Shown here: piece after piece, positions 24,043 to 32,893 of the stretch
Position numbering within the stretch: position 1 is the stretch's first letter
Layout: every line of letters starts with the position of its first letter
NCBI RefSeq assembly: GCF_042652925.1
Contig: NZ_JBHSHC010000154.1
Location: forward strand, 1 to 64,000
Length of the DNA stretch: 64,000 nucleotides
Reading direction: 5' to 3'
DNA from: Effusibacillus consociatus
GTDB lineage: Bacteria > Bacillota > Bacilli > Tumebacillales > Effusibacillaceae
Position numbers and translations under genes: made by a program
The notes under the pieces: generated by a model
The model's database searches: none
Told to the model about the DNA's origin: nothing
The model's input: the letters and a program-made list of their open reading frames with translations, nothing else

Positions 24043-26010
24043 GTGATATTGTTGACCCAATGGAAACGGCCGAAATCACAGATGTCGTCTGTCCGCGGGG
24101 ACGCCGATGATCTCATCGAGCTGCAGCAGCTTTTGGCAGGTCGACACCGCATTTTGTATGAGGGTGTTAGCGAGTACCAGGATCTTATGGTTCTAGAGTC
24201 AAACATTCTACGCATGTACTTGAATCAGCAACTGCAGTTCAGTTCTTTGGACGAACGGATGTATCACGAAGCTTTTGTTCACCCTGTAATGCTCCTTGCC
24301 CCCAGACACGCCCGTATTTTGAGCGTGGGAGGGAATGATGGTCTTTTGCTGCGTGAAGTCCTCAAATATCCGGATGTAAGACATGTCAGTCTGGTTCACG
24401 TTTCCTCGGAGGTTTTAAGGGTAGTACAGGAAGTACCTGAAATCGATGCCCTAAACGAGAGGGCCTTCTCTGACAAGCGTTTACGTATTCATGATTGTGA
24501 CATTGAAAAGTTCCTGGTTCGGGCACGAAACCGGTATAACGTTATTATTGTGGATTTTCCGGATCCGGTAGATAAACAGATAAGCCGCTTGTATACAACA
24601 GAGATCTTTAGCGGTTTGTCCCGCCTTTTAACCAAAGACGGCGTCCTTGTTTGTCAATCCCATTCTCCCAAGAAAGCGCCAATCGTATTCTGGAGCATTG
24701 CTCGCACGCTTGAGAGTGCCGGATTAACGACGATTAGCTATCATTTGACTATCCCATCGTTCGGTGATTGGGGATTTCACCTGGCAGGGAAACAACCGCT
24801 TATCTGGAGGAGGAAGAAAGTAACCGTTCCCCATCGCACACTCCCTAATGATCTCTCATCATGGTTTGACTTCCCTGCAAAGGTTCTGGCCGCTAGGACA
24901 CGAGCCCCAGTAAACTGCATGGACCGTCTAACCCTGCACAACTTTTACGCCCGTGCACAACTTATTCCTACGACGAATCTCACTGCAGTGAACGACCTGG
25001 CCTCCCAAGACCAAGACAAGGGCAGAAAAAAGGAGCCACACAAGTATAAAGTCAGGCGGGGCGATTCCAATCGAACCGTTCGCGGAGATTCGGAGGATCT
25101 AATTGAACTGAAGCAACTGCTGTCCGGATCGAATCGAATCCTCTACCAAGGTCGCTTTAAAGAGGATGACGTATTAATAATAAAGTCGAAAGATGTTCGA
25201 ATGTATTTGGATAAGCAACTGCAGTTCAACTCATTGGATGAACGAATTTACCATGAAGCACTCGTTCACCCGGTTATGACTCTGGTCCCTGAACGCGATC
25301 GTATCCTGATCGTTGGGGGTGGAGACGGTATGGCGCTGCGTGAAGTCCTCAAGTATCGGGATGTAGGGCACGTCGATCTCGTAGATCTTGATCCGCTGGT
25401 ACTACAGGTGGCATTAACCGTCCCTGATGTTGTGTCCTTGAACGCCGGTTCTCTCTATGATAGACGTGTATCCGTCCATCAGCAAGATGCCCGGGTGTTT
25501 TTGTCAAAACAAAGGGAGCCTTACAATGTCATTATTGTGGATTTTCCGGATCCGGCAGATAAAGTGATAAGCCGCTTGTATACCGCAGAGTTCTTTCGGC
25601 GAATGTTCCGATGTTTAACCCCGGACGGTATCCTCGTGTGTCAGTCGCATTCTCCTGAGAATGCTCCATCGGTATTCTGGGCCATTAAAAAAACACTTAA
25701 GAGTATAGGATTAAAGACCCTCAGCTACCATGTAATCGTACCCTCGTTCGGTGATTGGGGATTTCACCTGGCGGCGAAAACGCCCCTTGTGTGGGGGGAT
25801 AAGAAGATCACCGTCCCCTATGAAACGATTCCTGAAGATCTGACATCCTGGTTTACCTTCCCCCAAAAAATTCTATCCGTGCGGAGGATGGTAAAGGCAA
25901 ACACTTTAAGCAGATTAAGATTGCACAAATATTATCGAAAGGAAGTTGGCTACAAGATCAAGAGTCTCAAGCTGACAAAACGCATAGTCCCACGAACATT
26001 CCGGCGCTAA
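24043..26010 (+). CDS. Tandem spermidine-synthase-like protein (two fused domains)
   Basis: The 655-residue protein is an internal duplication of a spermine/spermidine-synthase-like Rossmann domain with an offset of about 329 residues. The C-terminal copy keeps the cofactor site (VGGGDGMALREVLKY near 425, VDLDPLVLQ near 447) and the catalytic VDFPDP. The N-terminal copy has VGGNDG (96-100) and VHVSSEV in place of the VDLDPLV acidic positions, but retains VDFPDP. So the first copy has probably lost cofactor binding and may be structural. Each copy ends with FGDWGFHLA. The start is uncertain among GTG 24043, TTG 24049 and TTG 24052, all near GGAGATGAGG. The substrate is unknown. Confidence 0.85.
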   Translation: MILLTQWKRPKSQMSSVRGDADDLIELQQLLAGRHRILYEGVSEYQDLMVLESNILRMYLNQQLQFSSLDERMYHEAFVHPVMLLAPRHARILSVGGNDGLLLREVLKYPDVRHVSLVHVSSEVLRVVQEVPEIDALNERAFSDKRLRIHDCDIEKFLVRARNRYNVIIVDFPDPVDKQISRLYTTEIFSGLSRLLTKDGVLVCQSHSPKKAPIVFWSIARTLESAGLTTISYHLTIPSFGDWGFHLAGKQPLIWRRKKVTVPHRTLPNDLSSWFDFPAKVLAARTRAPVNCMDRLTLHNFYARAQLIPTTNLTAVNDLASQDQDKGRKKEPHKYKVRRGDSNRTVRGDSEDLIELKQLLSGSNRILYQGRFKEDDVLIIKSKDVRMYLDKQLQFNSLDERIYHEALVHPVMTLVPERDRILIVGGGDGMALREVLKYRDVGHVDLVDLDPLVLQVALTVPDVVSLNAGSLYDRRVSVHQQDARVFLSKQREPYNVIIVDFPDPADKVISRLYTAEFFRRMFRCLTPDGILVCQSHSPENAPSVFWAIKKTLKSIGLKTLSYHVIVPSFGDWGFHLAAKTPLVWGDKKITVPYETIPEDLTSWFTFPQKILSVRRMVKANTLSRLRLHKYYRKEVGYKIKSLKLTKRIVPRTFRR

Positions 26011-26030
26011 AAACTGCGCCGTTTTTTTAT
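26002..26030 (+). terminator. Terminator overlapping the stop codon of the SpeE-like gene
   Basis: CGGCGC (26002-26007) pairs with GCGCCG (26016-26021), followed by seven T. The TAA stop lies in the loop. Confidence 0.85.
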
Positions 26031-26147
26031 TCGTTGTTTCGGTGGAACGATCAAGGAAGGATTTTCTAATTCGCGGGTGGAAGTTATATATACAAAACAA
26101 GAAGCCTCATCGTTGTAAGCCAAATTTATAAGAGGAGGTTTTTGGTA

Positions 26148-27227
26148 ATGAGTCAAGTGCATTTATTGCCGTTTGTTGTGGAGTCGATTTCAGAAACAAG
26201 CTACGAAATTCCGGAGGGCGTAAAAGCGGTTCATGCCCCGGAAGTGTGGCCGGAATCAAAAGGTACGGATGTTGTCGTTGCCATACTTGACACAGGCTGT
26301 GACTACAACCATCCCGATCTGAAAGATCGGATTATCGGAGGGAAAAACTTTACTCAAGACTACAAAGGTGACCCGAGTAACTTTATGGACAACAATGGAC
26401 ACGGTACACATGTGGCCGGAACAATCGGAGCCAGTGAGAATGGTGCTGGAGTCGTCGGTGTTGCGCCTGAAGTGAAGCTTCTGATTGTAAAAGTCTTAAG
26501 TGGAAATGGTTCAGGGAGTTATCAATCGATCATTGACGGTATAAAATTTGCTGCGAAGTGGCGCGGCGAGAACGGGGAAAAAGTCCGTATCATTTCCATG
26601 TCGTTGGGAGGCCCCGAAGATGTGCCCGAACTTCATAAGGCGATTAAAGACGCTGTTGCCAATGATATTTTAGTGGTCTGCGCTGCGGGCAATGATGGGG
26701 ATGGAAATGAGAATACGGACGAATATTCCTATCCCGCTTCCTATCCTGAAGTGGTTTCCGTCGGTGCTGTTGATGTGAATGGAAAACCGGCCAGGTTTTC
26801 CGAATCGAACAAAGAAGTCGATATGGTGGCACCAGGGGTAAACATCACCTCCACATTCCCTGACGGGAAGTATGCAAAGCTGTCCGGAACGTCAATGGCA
26901 ACACCTCATGTTTCAGGAGGTGCCGCTGTTCTGATTCGCAAACTGGAATCGGAAATTGGAAGAGAGCTTTCCGAAACAGAAATCTACGCCCAGATTTGCA
27001 GACATACGCGTGATTTGGGACTTGATCGACGAATTGAAGGAAACGGTATGCTCGACTTAACAGCGCCTGCACCTATTCCCCCAACCGAACCTGCCAAGAG
27101 TGTAAAAGTTCGAAAGTATAAAGCGGGGTATGTTGTGGTTGCAGGATACTTCGATACCAAGCCGGAGGCCGAAGAATTTTCGGCGCGGGTGAAGACTCTG
27201 CTCGCTTCCGAATCTGTGAAAAACTAA
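26148..27227 (+). CDS. Intracellular subtilisin-type serine protease
   Basis: This S8 family protease has the catalytic triad in AILDTGCDYNHPDL (Asp), NNGHGTHVAGTIG (His) and SGTSMATPHVSG (Ser). There is no signal peptide. The start (VHLLPFVVESI...EIPEGVKAVHAPEVW) matches intracellular subtilisins of Bacilli, in which a short N-terminal segment blocks the active site until cleaved. After the protease domain an extra 45-residue tail (VRKYKAGYVVVAGYFDTKPEAEEF) resembles half of a SPOR repeat. ATG 26148 follows AGGAGG by 9 bases. Confidence 0.92.
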   Translation: MSQVHLLPFVVESISETSYEIPEGVKAVHAPEVWPESKGTDVVVAILDTGCDYNHPDLKDRIIGGKNFTQDYKGDPSNFMDNNGHGTHVAGTIGASENGAGVVGVAPEVKLLIVKVLSGNGSGSYQSIIDGIKFAAKWRGENGEKVRIISMSLGGPEDVPELHKAIKDAVANDILVVCAAGNDGDGNENTDEYSYPASYPEVVSVGAVDVNGKPARFSESNKEVDMVAPGVNITSTFPDGKYAKLSGTSMATPHVSGGAAVLIRKLESEIGRELSETEIYAQICRHTRDLGLDRRIEGNGMLDLTAPAPIPPTEPAKSVKVRKYKAGYVVVAGYFDTKPEAEEFSARVKTLLASESVKN

Positions 27228-27246
27228 CGATTTTCCCAGGTATAAG

Positions 27247-27272
27247 CAGGCCGTTTTGGCCTGTTTTTTTTG
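27247..27272 (+). terminator. Terminator after the subtilisin gene
   Basis: CAGGCC (27247-27252) pairs with GGCCTG (27258-27263), followed by eight T. Confidence 0.85.
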
Positions 27273-27349
27273 TTGGCCTGTTTTCATCAAATGTTAAAAA
27301 CTATAAGGGAGGGGACATGCTATAGTGAATAAGAGGTGATACTTGGCAA

Positions 27350-27961
27350 ATGCAATCAAGAACCGGAAAATATGCAGTGAACAGTTTCATTATTATATTA
27401 ATCATTGCTTTCATCGGGGGGCTCTCCTATTGGATTTGGTGGGGGAAAACAAGACTTCCCGTGATTGACCGGGCACCGAATTGGACCCTGGAAAACGTGA
27501 ACGGAGGCTATGAATCCTCCCAGGCCTTAGGCAATAAGGTAAAGCTGGTCGAATTCATCTTTGTGAATTGTCCGGACGTTTGCCCGACGACAACCCACAA
27601 TATGGTATCCCTGCAGGAGAAATTAAAGCAGAAGAACTTATTCGGAAGTGATGTCCAGTTTGTTGCCATCTCGTTTGACCCTGTGCGGGACACTCGAGAA
27701 GTTTTAAAGAACTACGGAAACAATCTGAAAGTGGATTGGAACGGCTGGACTATGTATCGTGGTACTGAGGAAGAGACGCAAAAAGTCTTGAAGGATTTTA
27801 AAATCTTTGCCGAAAAACAACCGGACGGTTCTTATGTGCATCCGACAAAGGCTCTCTTCCTGATCGATCGGAATAACAACATCCGCAAGATCTACACCAT
27901 GGGTGAAAATATGAATAACCAGGAGATTCTAAAAGATATCGTCCAATTGGCGAAAGAATAA
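27350..27961 (+). CDS. SCO1/SenC-family copper chaperone
   Basis: The 203-residue protein has one N-terminal membrane anchor and a thioredoxin-like domain outside the membrane. The copper ligands are CPDVCP (CxxxC) and the distal histidine in YVHPTKALFLID. SCO proteins deliver copper to the CuA site of cytochrome c oxidase. AGAGGTGAT lies 11 bases ahead of ATG 27350. A bidirectional terminator separates it from the convergent PCYCGC lipoprotein. Confidence 0.92.
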   Translation: MQSRTGKYAVNSFIIILIIAFIGGLSYWIWWGKTRLPVIDRAPNWTLENVNGGYESSQALGNKVKLVEFIFVNCPDVCPTTTHNMVSLQEKLKQKNLFGSDVQFVAISFDPVRDTREVLKNYGNNLKVDWNGWTMYRGTEEETQKVLKDFKIFAEKQPDGSYVHPTKALFLIDRNNNIRKIYTMGENMNNQEILKDIVQLAKE

Positions 27962-27971
27962 GAAACAGGAA

Positions 27972-27998
27972 AAGCTCCTCGGACCGAGGAGCTTTTTT
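27972..27998. terminator. Bidirectional terminator between convergent genes
   Basis: GCTCCTCG and CGAGGAGC form a perfect 8-bp stem flanked by AAAA on the left and TTTTTT on the right, so it can stop transcription from both sides. Confidence 0.85.
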
Positions 27999-28004
27999 CA
28001 TATC

Positions 28005-28490
28005 TTAGTTTGGCATTGGCGTGGGAGTCGGCTTCATTCCGTTCGAACTGTATTTGGTGTCGATATAGCTGCGAATTTCTTTTACAGACTTCCCTTCGGA
28101 CTGCAGTTTTACCGATTCGACTGCAATCGCCATACACACCCCGCACTTGGTGCCGTGCGAATCCCACATGACCGAGCCAGGTTTCACTTCTTTGACAAAG
28201 CAATCGGCATTGTGCTTGTGGCCGGCTGACTCGCCGCAACCGCAGTAGCAGGGAATCTGCTGCAGCAGTTTGTCGTTTTTGGCGGCCAGTTTATAGGCCA
28301 GTTGAGTGGTTTCCGGTTTGTTCGTTACAAAAGAGGGGAGCTCATCGGTTGAAGCTGTTGTTTGCTGAATGTCCCCCTTTGTTTCGTCCAGGTGATTGTG
28401 TTGGGCGTCATGGCTCTTGTTCGGGGAAGCGGTTTGCGAGCATCCCGCGAATACGAACGAAAGTGCTATCAAAAGAAGAAGTTTTTTCAT
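28005..28490 (-). CDS. PCYCGC-motif lipoprotein
   Basis: The 161-residue protein has a lipoprotein signal (FVFAGC, Cys about 17), a His/Asp-rich linker, and the diagnostic IPCYCGCGESAGHKHNADCF, followed by HGTKCGVCMAIA. This matches the PCYCGC family of Bacilli, whose cysteines and histidines suggest metal binding on the cell surface. Its function is not established. The Sco1 and cadmium-resistance neighbours suggest metal handling. ATG 28490 is behind AAAGGAG. It is divergent from cadC. Confidence 0.9.
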   Translation of the reverse strand: MKKLLLLIALSFVFAGCSQTASPNKSHDAQHNHLDETKGDIQQTTASTDELPSFVTNKPETTQLAYKLAAKNDKLLQQIPCYCGCGESAGHKHNADCFVKEVKPGSVMWDSHGTKCGVCMAIAVESVKLQSEGKSVKEIRSYIDTKYSSNGMKPTPTPMPN

Positions 28491-28573
28491 CAAAAAACTC
28501 CTTTCTCTTCATGATTTTTGGATAAGCTATGCCCCATTATCGCACATTTTAGCCGAAATGGATATCCAATTGA

Positions 28574-28632
28574 TTGACAATAATTTGAACAGAGCATATT
28601 CTAATATTAAAATGAACGTTTGAATATTAAAA
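28574..28632 (+). promoter_or_regulatory. Promoter and probable CadC operator
   Basis: TTGACA (28574-28579) and TATTCT (28597-28602) are 17 bp apart. The AT-rich imperfect inverted repeat around TAATATTAAAATGAACG...TTGAATATTA (about 28602-28630) resembles cad operators with TTGAATA half-sites and covers the transcription start. Metal binding to CadC should release it. Confidence 0.6.
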
Positions 28633-28663
28633 CGAACAAAGCCTTTTTGAATGAGGTGGTCGG

Positions 28664-29038
28664 GTGAGTACGAAACACCATGCGGATACATGTGAAATAT
28701 TTTGTTATGACGAGGAGAAAGTGAACCGCCTCCGCAAAGAAGCAGAGATTCCTTCGGGCATTTCGTCGATTTTTAAGGCTTTGGCAGATGACACACGGTT
28801 TCGCATTGCGTATGCACTGTCCAAGGAAGACGAATTGTGCGTTTGCGATGTGGCCAATATTATCGGCACAACGGTTGCCAATGCGTCACACCATCTTCGG
28901 CTGCTCCGTAATCTGGGGTTGACCCGCCACCGCAAAGAAGGGAAATTGGTGTTCTACTCTCTGGCGGATGATCATGTGAAAACAATCATTGAAATGGCGT
29001 TTGATCATTACCAGGAGTTTCACCCTAAAGGGCGCTAA
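28664..29038 (+). CDS. cadC: CadC-type ArsR/SmtB metal-sensing repressor
   Basis: The 124-residue winged-helix repressor closely resembles staphylococcal CadC. The N-terminal CEIFCYDEEKVNRL supplies metal-binding cysteines, and ELCVCDVANIIG in the DNA-binding region provides the others, the sites for Cd, Pb or Zn. The recognition helix is VANASHHLRLL. The dimer interface region DDHVKTIIEMAFDH is at the C-terminus. The start is GTG 28664 behind GAGGTGG. It leads a four-gene resistance operon and probably regulates it. Confidence 0.94.
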   Translation: MSTKHHADTCEIFCYDEEKVNRLRKEAEIPSGISSIFKALADDTRFRIAYALSKEDELCVCDVANIIGTTVANASHHLRLLRNLGLTRHRKEGKLVFYSLADDHVKTIIEMAFDHYQEFHPKGR

Positions 29039-29059
29039 TCCGATGAGGAGGGAACCGGT

Positions 29060-29995
29060 GTGTCAGATAAACACCATCATGATCATCATCACCATGGATT
29101 CGGGCATCATCACCACGGTCATGGTGACAAAAGATCACTCACTGTTGCATTGCTCATCACTGGCGGAATTCTGATTGCGGAACTGGTCGGGGGGATCATT
29201 ACAAACAGCTTGGCTCTTTTGTCGGATGCGGCTCACATGCTGAGCGATGTCGCTTCCTTGGGGTTGAGTTTGCTGGCAATTTGGTTTGCGTCCAAACCCG
29301 CCACGTTACAAAGGACGTTTGGTTTTTACCGGGCTGAGGTACTGGCTGCACTGATCAATGCCGTAACGCTGGTAGTCGTGTCATTGTACATCTTCTGGGA
29401 AGCTTACGAACGGTTTCAAAATCCGCCCGAAGTTCAAAGCGGCCTGATGATCCTCGTGGCGAGCATCGGGTTGGTGGCGAATTTGCTTAGTGCATGGGTG
29501 CTATCCCGCGGAGAGAGTCACCAACACAATTTGAATGTTCGGGGAGCGTTCCTCCATGTCTTGGGGGATGCGTTGGGGTCAGCCGGTGCAATTGTCGCAG
29601 GACTTATCATGATGTTCACGGGCTGGTACTACGCCGATCCCATTATGAGTGCAGCCATCGGATTGTTGGTGCTGGTAGGTTCCTATCGTCTGCTGAAAGA
29701 TACGGTGCATGTCCTGCTTGAAGGAACACCGCCCCATCTTGATCTGGAAAAAGTGAAAAAGGCCATGTTGGGAATTACGGGAGTTCAGCAGGTGCATGAC
29801 CTGCATGTGTGGACTGTTTCCTCCTGCTTCATCAGTATGAGCGGACATGTTGTAATTCAGGATCAGACTGAGGGACAGCGGGTTCTCCGCCAATTGGAAT
29901 TGGTCTTGCGGGAAAAATTCGGTCTCAGCCACACGACCATTCAGATTGAAACAGAAAATCTGCACCCCAATAAGGAAGAATGCACTCACTGTTGA
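29060..29995 (+). CDS. czcD: Cation diffusion facilitator (CzcD/ZitB-like zinc/cadmium exporter)
   Basis: The 311-residue exporter has a His-rich N-terminus (HHHDHHHHGFGHHHHGHG), six membrane segments, the metal-site pairs LLSDAAHMLSDV (helix 2) and HVLGDALGS (helix 5), and a cytoplasmic C-terminal domain (VHDLHVWTVSS). CDF proteins exchange Zn or Cd for protons. GTG 29060 lies behind GAGGAGG, 21 bases after cadC. It is followed 34 bases later by the P1B-ATPase. Confidence 0.93.
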   Translation: MSDKHHHDHHHHGFGHHHHGHGDKRSLTVALLITGGILIAELVGGIITNSLALLSDAAHMLSDVASLGLSLLAIWFASKPATLQRTFGFYRAEVLAALINAVTLVVVSLYIFWEAYERFQNPPEVQSGLMILVASIGLVANLLSAWVLSRGESHQHNLNVRGAFLHVLGDALGSAGAIVAGLIMMFTGWYYADPIMSAAIGLLVLVGSYRLLKDTVHVLLEGTPPHLDLEKVKKAMLGITGVQQVHDLHVWTVSSCFISMSGHVVIQDQTEGQRVLRQLELVLREKFGLSHTTIQIETENLHPNKEECTHC

Positions 29996-30029
29996 ACGTC
30001 GCCAGACTTGCAGTAAGGGGGTGGGAAGG

Positions 30030-32162
30030 ATGCCAAAAAACATACAAAAAATCTATCGGGTAACCGGGTTGACCTGAGCCCATTGTGCCTCGAAATTGGA
30101 GGCCCATCTTCAGGCGTTGCCTGAAATTCAGGAAGTCAAGTTGAATTTTGCCGCGGGAAAACTGGCCATTACGGGAACCATGAGTGATGAGGATTTGCAG
30201 AAGGAAGCACGCAGGATTGAGGCTGTAACCCTGCACCCTGTCGGTGCACCAGACGCCTCCGCCAAGCAGCCGTTTTGGGAATCGAACCGGCAAGCGATTC
30301 GCGTTGGACTGGCCGGATTGCTGATGACAGGAGGATGGATTCTGTATGAAAAGGCCGTTTTTCCTCATGCACAATTGATTCTCCTCATCTCGATTCTAAC
30401 AGGCGGATTCAGTGTTGGGCGGAAAGGGATTCGGAATCTGCTCCGCTTTCAATTTGATATGAACGTGTTGATGACCATTGCGGTCACCGGAGCAGTCCTG
30501 ATTGGCGAATGGGAAGAGGCAACTGTGGTGGCGTTTCTGTTCGCGATCAGTGAGATGCTCGAATCGTACTCGATGGAGAAAGCTCGCCGGTCGATCCGCT
30601 CACTGATGGAGATTGCTCCGAAAGAAGCGGCGGTTGTTCGAAACGGGCAGGAAACCAGAATTCCGGTGGAGGAATTGTTGGTTGGCGATGAGCTTATTGT
30701 TCGTCCAGGTGAAAAGATTCCGATTGACGGCAGTATTCTGTGGGGTACAACGTCTGTGAATGAGGCGGCGATTACGGGGGAATCGATGCCGATTGAAAAA
30801 TCGGCAGGAGACTCTGTGTATGCCGGTACGTTAAATGAGCAGGGTGCCGTTCGCATCCGCGTAACGAAACTGGTGCGGGACACGACGATTGCCAAAATAA
30901 TTCACCTTGTCGAGGAAGCCCAAAACGAACGAGCACCGGCGCAAGCTTTTGTAGACAAGTTCGCTCGTGTTTATACGCCTGCTGTTATGATTTTGGCTGT
31001 CTTGATTGCTTTGGTACCCCCTCTGTTCTTCGAAGGACAATGGGAACGATGGATCTATGAGGCGCTCGCTTTATTGGTTGTAGCTTGTCCGTGCGCGTTG
31101 GTGATATCAACGCCCGTTGCGATCGTAACGGCAATCGGAACGGCTGCGAAGCAGGGAGTGCTGATTAAAGGCGGGGTGTTCCTGGAGCAGGCCGCCACAA
31201 TCCGTGCGATTGCTTTTGATAAAACGGGAACATTGACAAAAGGTGAACCGGAAGTAACGGATACGATTCCGTTAAGCGTTGATGACTTGCCGGATCGTTC
31301 GAGTGTTGGCAAACATGAGCTGCTGCAGATTGCGGCCGCTCTGGAGAAACTGTCGGAACATCCGTTGGCTAAGGCTATTGTTCGAAAAGCGGAGGAGCAA
31401 GGACTGCAAGTTCCCGCAGCCGAACAATTCACGGCGATTCCCGGGAAAGGGGCTTCGGGAAGTATAAACGGAACCGCATTTTATATCGGGAATATCCGTT
31501 TGTTTACTGAACTTCTGGGCTCGTTGGAACAGATCCCGGAGGTCTCCCGTTTGCAGCAAGCAGGGAAAACTGTGATACTCGTCGGGACAGAGCAAGAAGT
31601 GTTGGGGATTCTGGCGGTGGCCGATCAAGTCCGGGAAACAAGTGCAGAGTCGGTTCGGAAGCTGAAGCAATCAGGAATTGAAAAAACAGTGATGGTTACG
31701 GGAGACAACGGTCAAACAGCAGCGGCGATCGCTAAGCGAACGGGCATTGACGAATATTACGCTGAACTGCTCCCGGAAGACAAACTGGAGCGGATTCGAT
31801 CCCTTCGATCACAATTTGGGCAAGTCGCGATGGTTGGCGATGGGATCAACGATGCTCCGGCACTTGCCGCCGCATCGCTTGGGATTGCCATGGGCGGGGC
31901 AGGTACGGATACCGTGTTGGAAACCTCCGATATCGTCTTAATGGGAGACGATCTGTCCAAGCTTCCCTATGCGATCCGGTTGAGTCGGGCTGCCCTGAAG
32001 GTGATTAAACAAAACATCGCTTTTTCGCTGCTTGTTAAGCTCGTCGCCGTTCTGCTTGTTTTTCCCGGTTGGTTAACATTGTGGCTTGCGATCCTCGCAG
32101 ATATGGGAGCGACCATTCTGGTTACACTGAACGGACTCCGGTTGTTGCGAAAGCGACCTTAA
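30030..32162 (+). CDS. cadA: CadA-like P1B heavy-metal ATPase with in-frame TGA in the HMA domain
   Basis: This ATPase exports Zn, Cd or Pb. The gene begins at ATG 30030 behind GGGAAGG and reads IYRVTGLT, then TGA (30075-30077), then AHCASKLEAHL. This is an HMA domain whose first metal-binding Cys codon is replaced by TGA. The downstream frame is open to 32162, with the membrane motif ACPCALV, phosphorylation site DKTGTLT, SEHPLAKAI, and hinge VGDGINDAPAL. Without readthrough, translation could restart at TTG 30096 and give a 688-residue protein lacking the CxxC site. See findings for selenocysteine versus nonsense mutation. Confidence 0.9.
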
Positions 32163-32224
32163 AAAAGTTTCCTTCAGTTGGCAATTGTGATAACTTTAAG
32201 GGAGAAAAAGAGGAGGTACAAGCT

Positions 32225-32539
32225 GTGCAGGATCGTATTTTTGCCAATATTACGGGGGAGGAAGGACCCGATTTTCTAAGAGAGAAGAAGGAGATTGTCC
32301 TCTTGGATGTGCGTCAGCCGGAGGAGTACGAGAGCGGTCATATCCCGGGAGCGGTATTGGTACCGCTTGGTGAATTGGAGTCCCGCATCGAAGAACTGGA
32401 CAAGGACAAGGAGTACTTTGTGATCTGCCGCAGCGGCCGGCGAAGTGTCATGGCTTGCCATCTGCTGAGTGAGCACGGGTTTACAAAATTGTTTAACCTG
32501 CACGGCGGCATGCTGGGCTGGACAGGGGAAATCGAATAG
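32225..32539 (+). CDS. Rhodanese-like domain protein
   Basis: The 104-residue single rhodanese domain has the active-site loop CRSGRRS (Cys near residue 69), the substrate-loop start DVRQPEEYESGHIPGA, and FNLHGGMLGW at the end. Such proteins carry persulfide sulfur or act in arsenate or sulfur stress. GTG 32225 lies behind AGAGGAGGT. The open frame extends back into cadA but without a ribosome site. It is 62 bases after cadA and is probably the last gene of the metal-resistance operon. Confidence 0.88.
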   Translation: MQDRIFANITGEEGPDFLREKKEIVLLDVRQPEEYESGHIPGAVLVPLGELESRIEELDKDKEYFVICRSGRRSVMACHLLSEHGFTKLFNLHGGMLGWTGEIE

Positions 32540-32558
32540 TTAGAAAAAGAATTGAGTC

Positions 32559-32608
32559 AGGTCAAACCTAAGGGGTTTCCTCTACTGGTTTGACCTATTT
32601 TTTATTTT
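32559..32608 (+). terminator. Terminator of the cad operon
   Basis: AGGTCAAACC (32559-32568) pairs with GGTTTGACCT (32587-32596), followed by ATTTTTTATTTT. Confidence 0.85.
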
Positions 32609-32633
32609 ACGAAAGAGGATCGATTGGTTTTAT

Positions 32634-32856
32634 TCACGGATGGATTGGTTGAGGCCAAAAATGGGAACAACGAGTTGTACGGATTTGACCGTTTGGTTCG
32701 GGATTCCTGCTGCCGGCCTTTTGATAGAAAGCAAGATTGGCGATGCTTGAATTGGCAGCATACCTGTTCAATGATGGCCTTCCCGTACCCCTGCCCCTGA
32801 TAATCGGGAGCAACAGCGATATTTTTAAGCTCCACTTTTTCGGAAGATTCAGGCAT
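32634..32856 (-). pseudogene. GNAT acetyltransferase fragment
   Basis: The minus strand encodes VELKNIAVAPDYQGQGYGKAIIE, the acetyl-CoA-binding strand and loop of a GNAT enzyme. After a frame change it encodes NSSIANLAFYQKAG, a motif typical of the next helix. The N-terminal half is missing, and the fragment begins within the upstream region of panE. It is a truncated, frameshifted remnant. Confidence 0.6.
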
Positions 32857-32893
32857 AATGAGAAGACAAGAATCAGAGGGGAAGGGTGAAAGA

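Noticed and set aside
30096..32162. Taking the P-type ATPase as a complete gene starting at TTG 30096
   Set aside because: A better start (ATG 30030 with a ribosome site) and the HMA motif spanning the TGA show that the original gene is longer.
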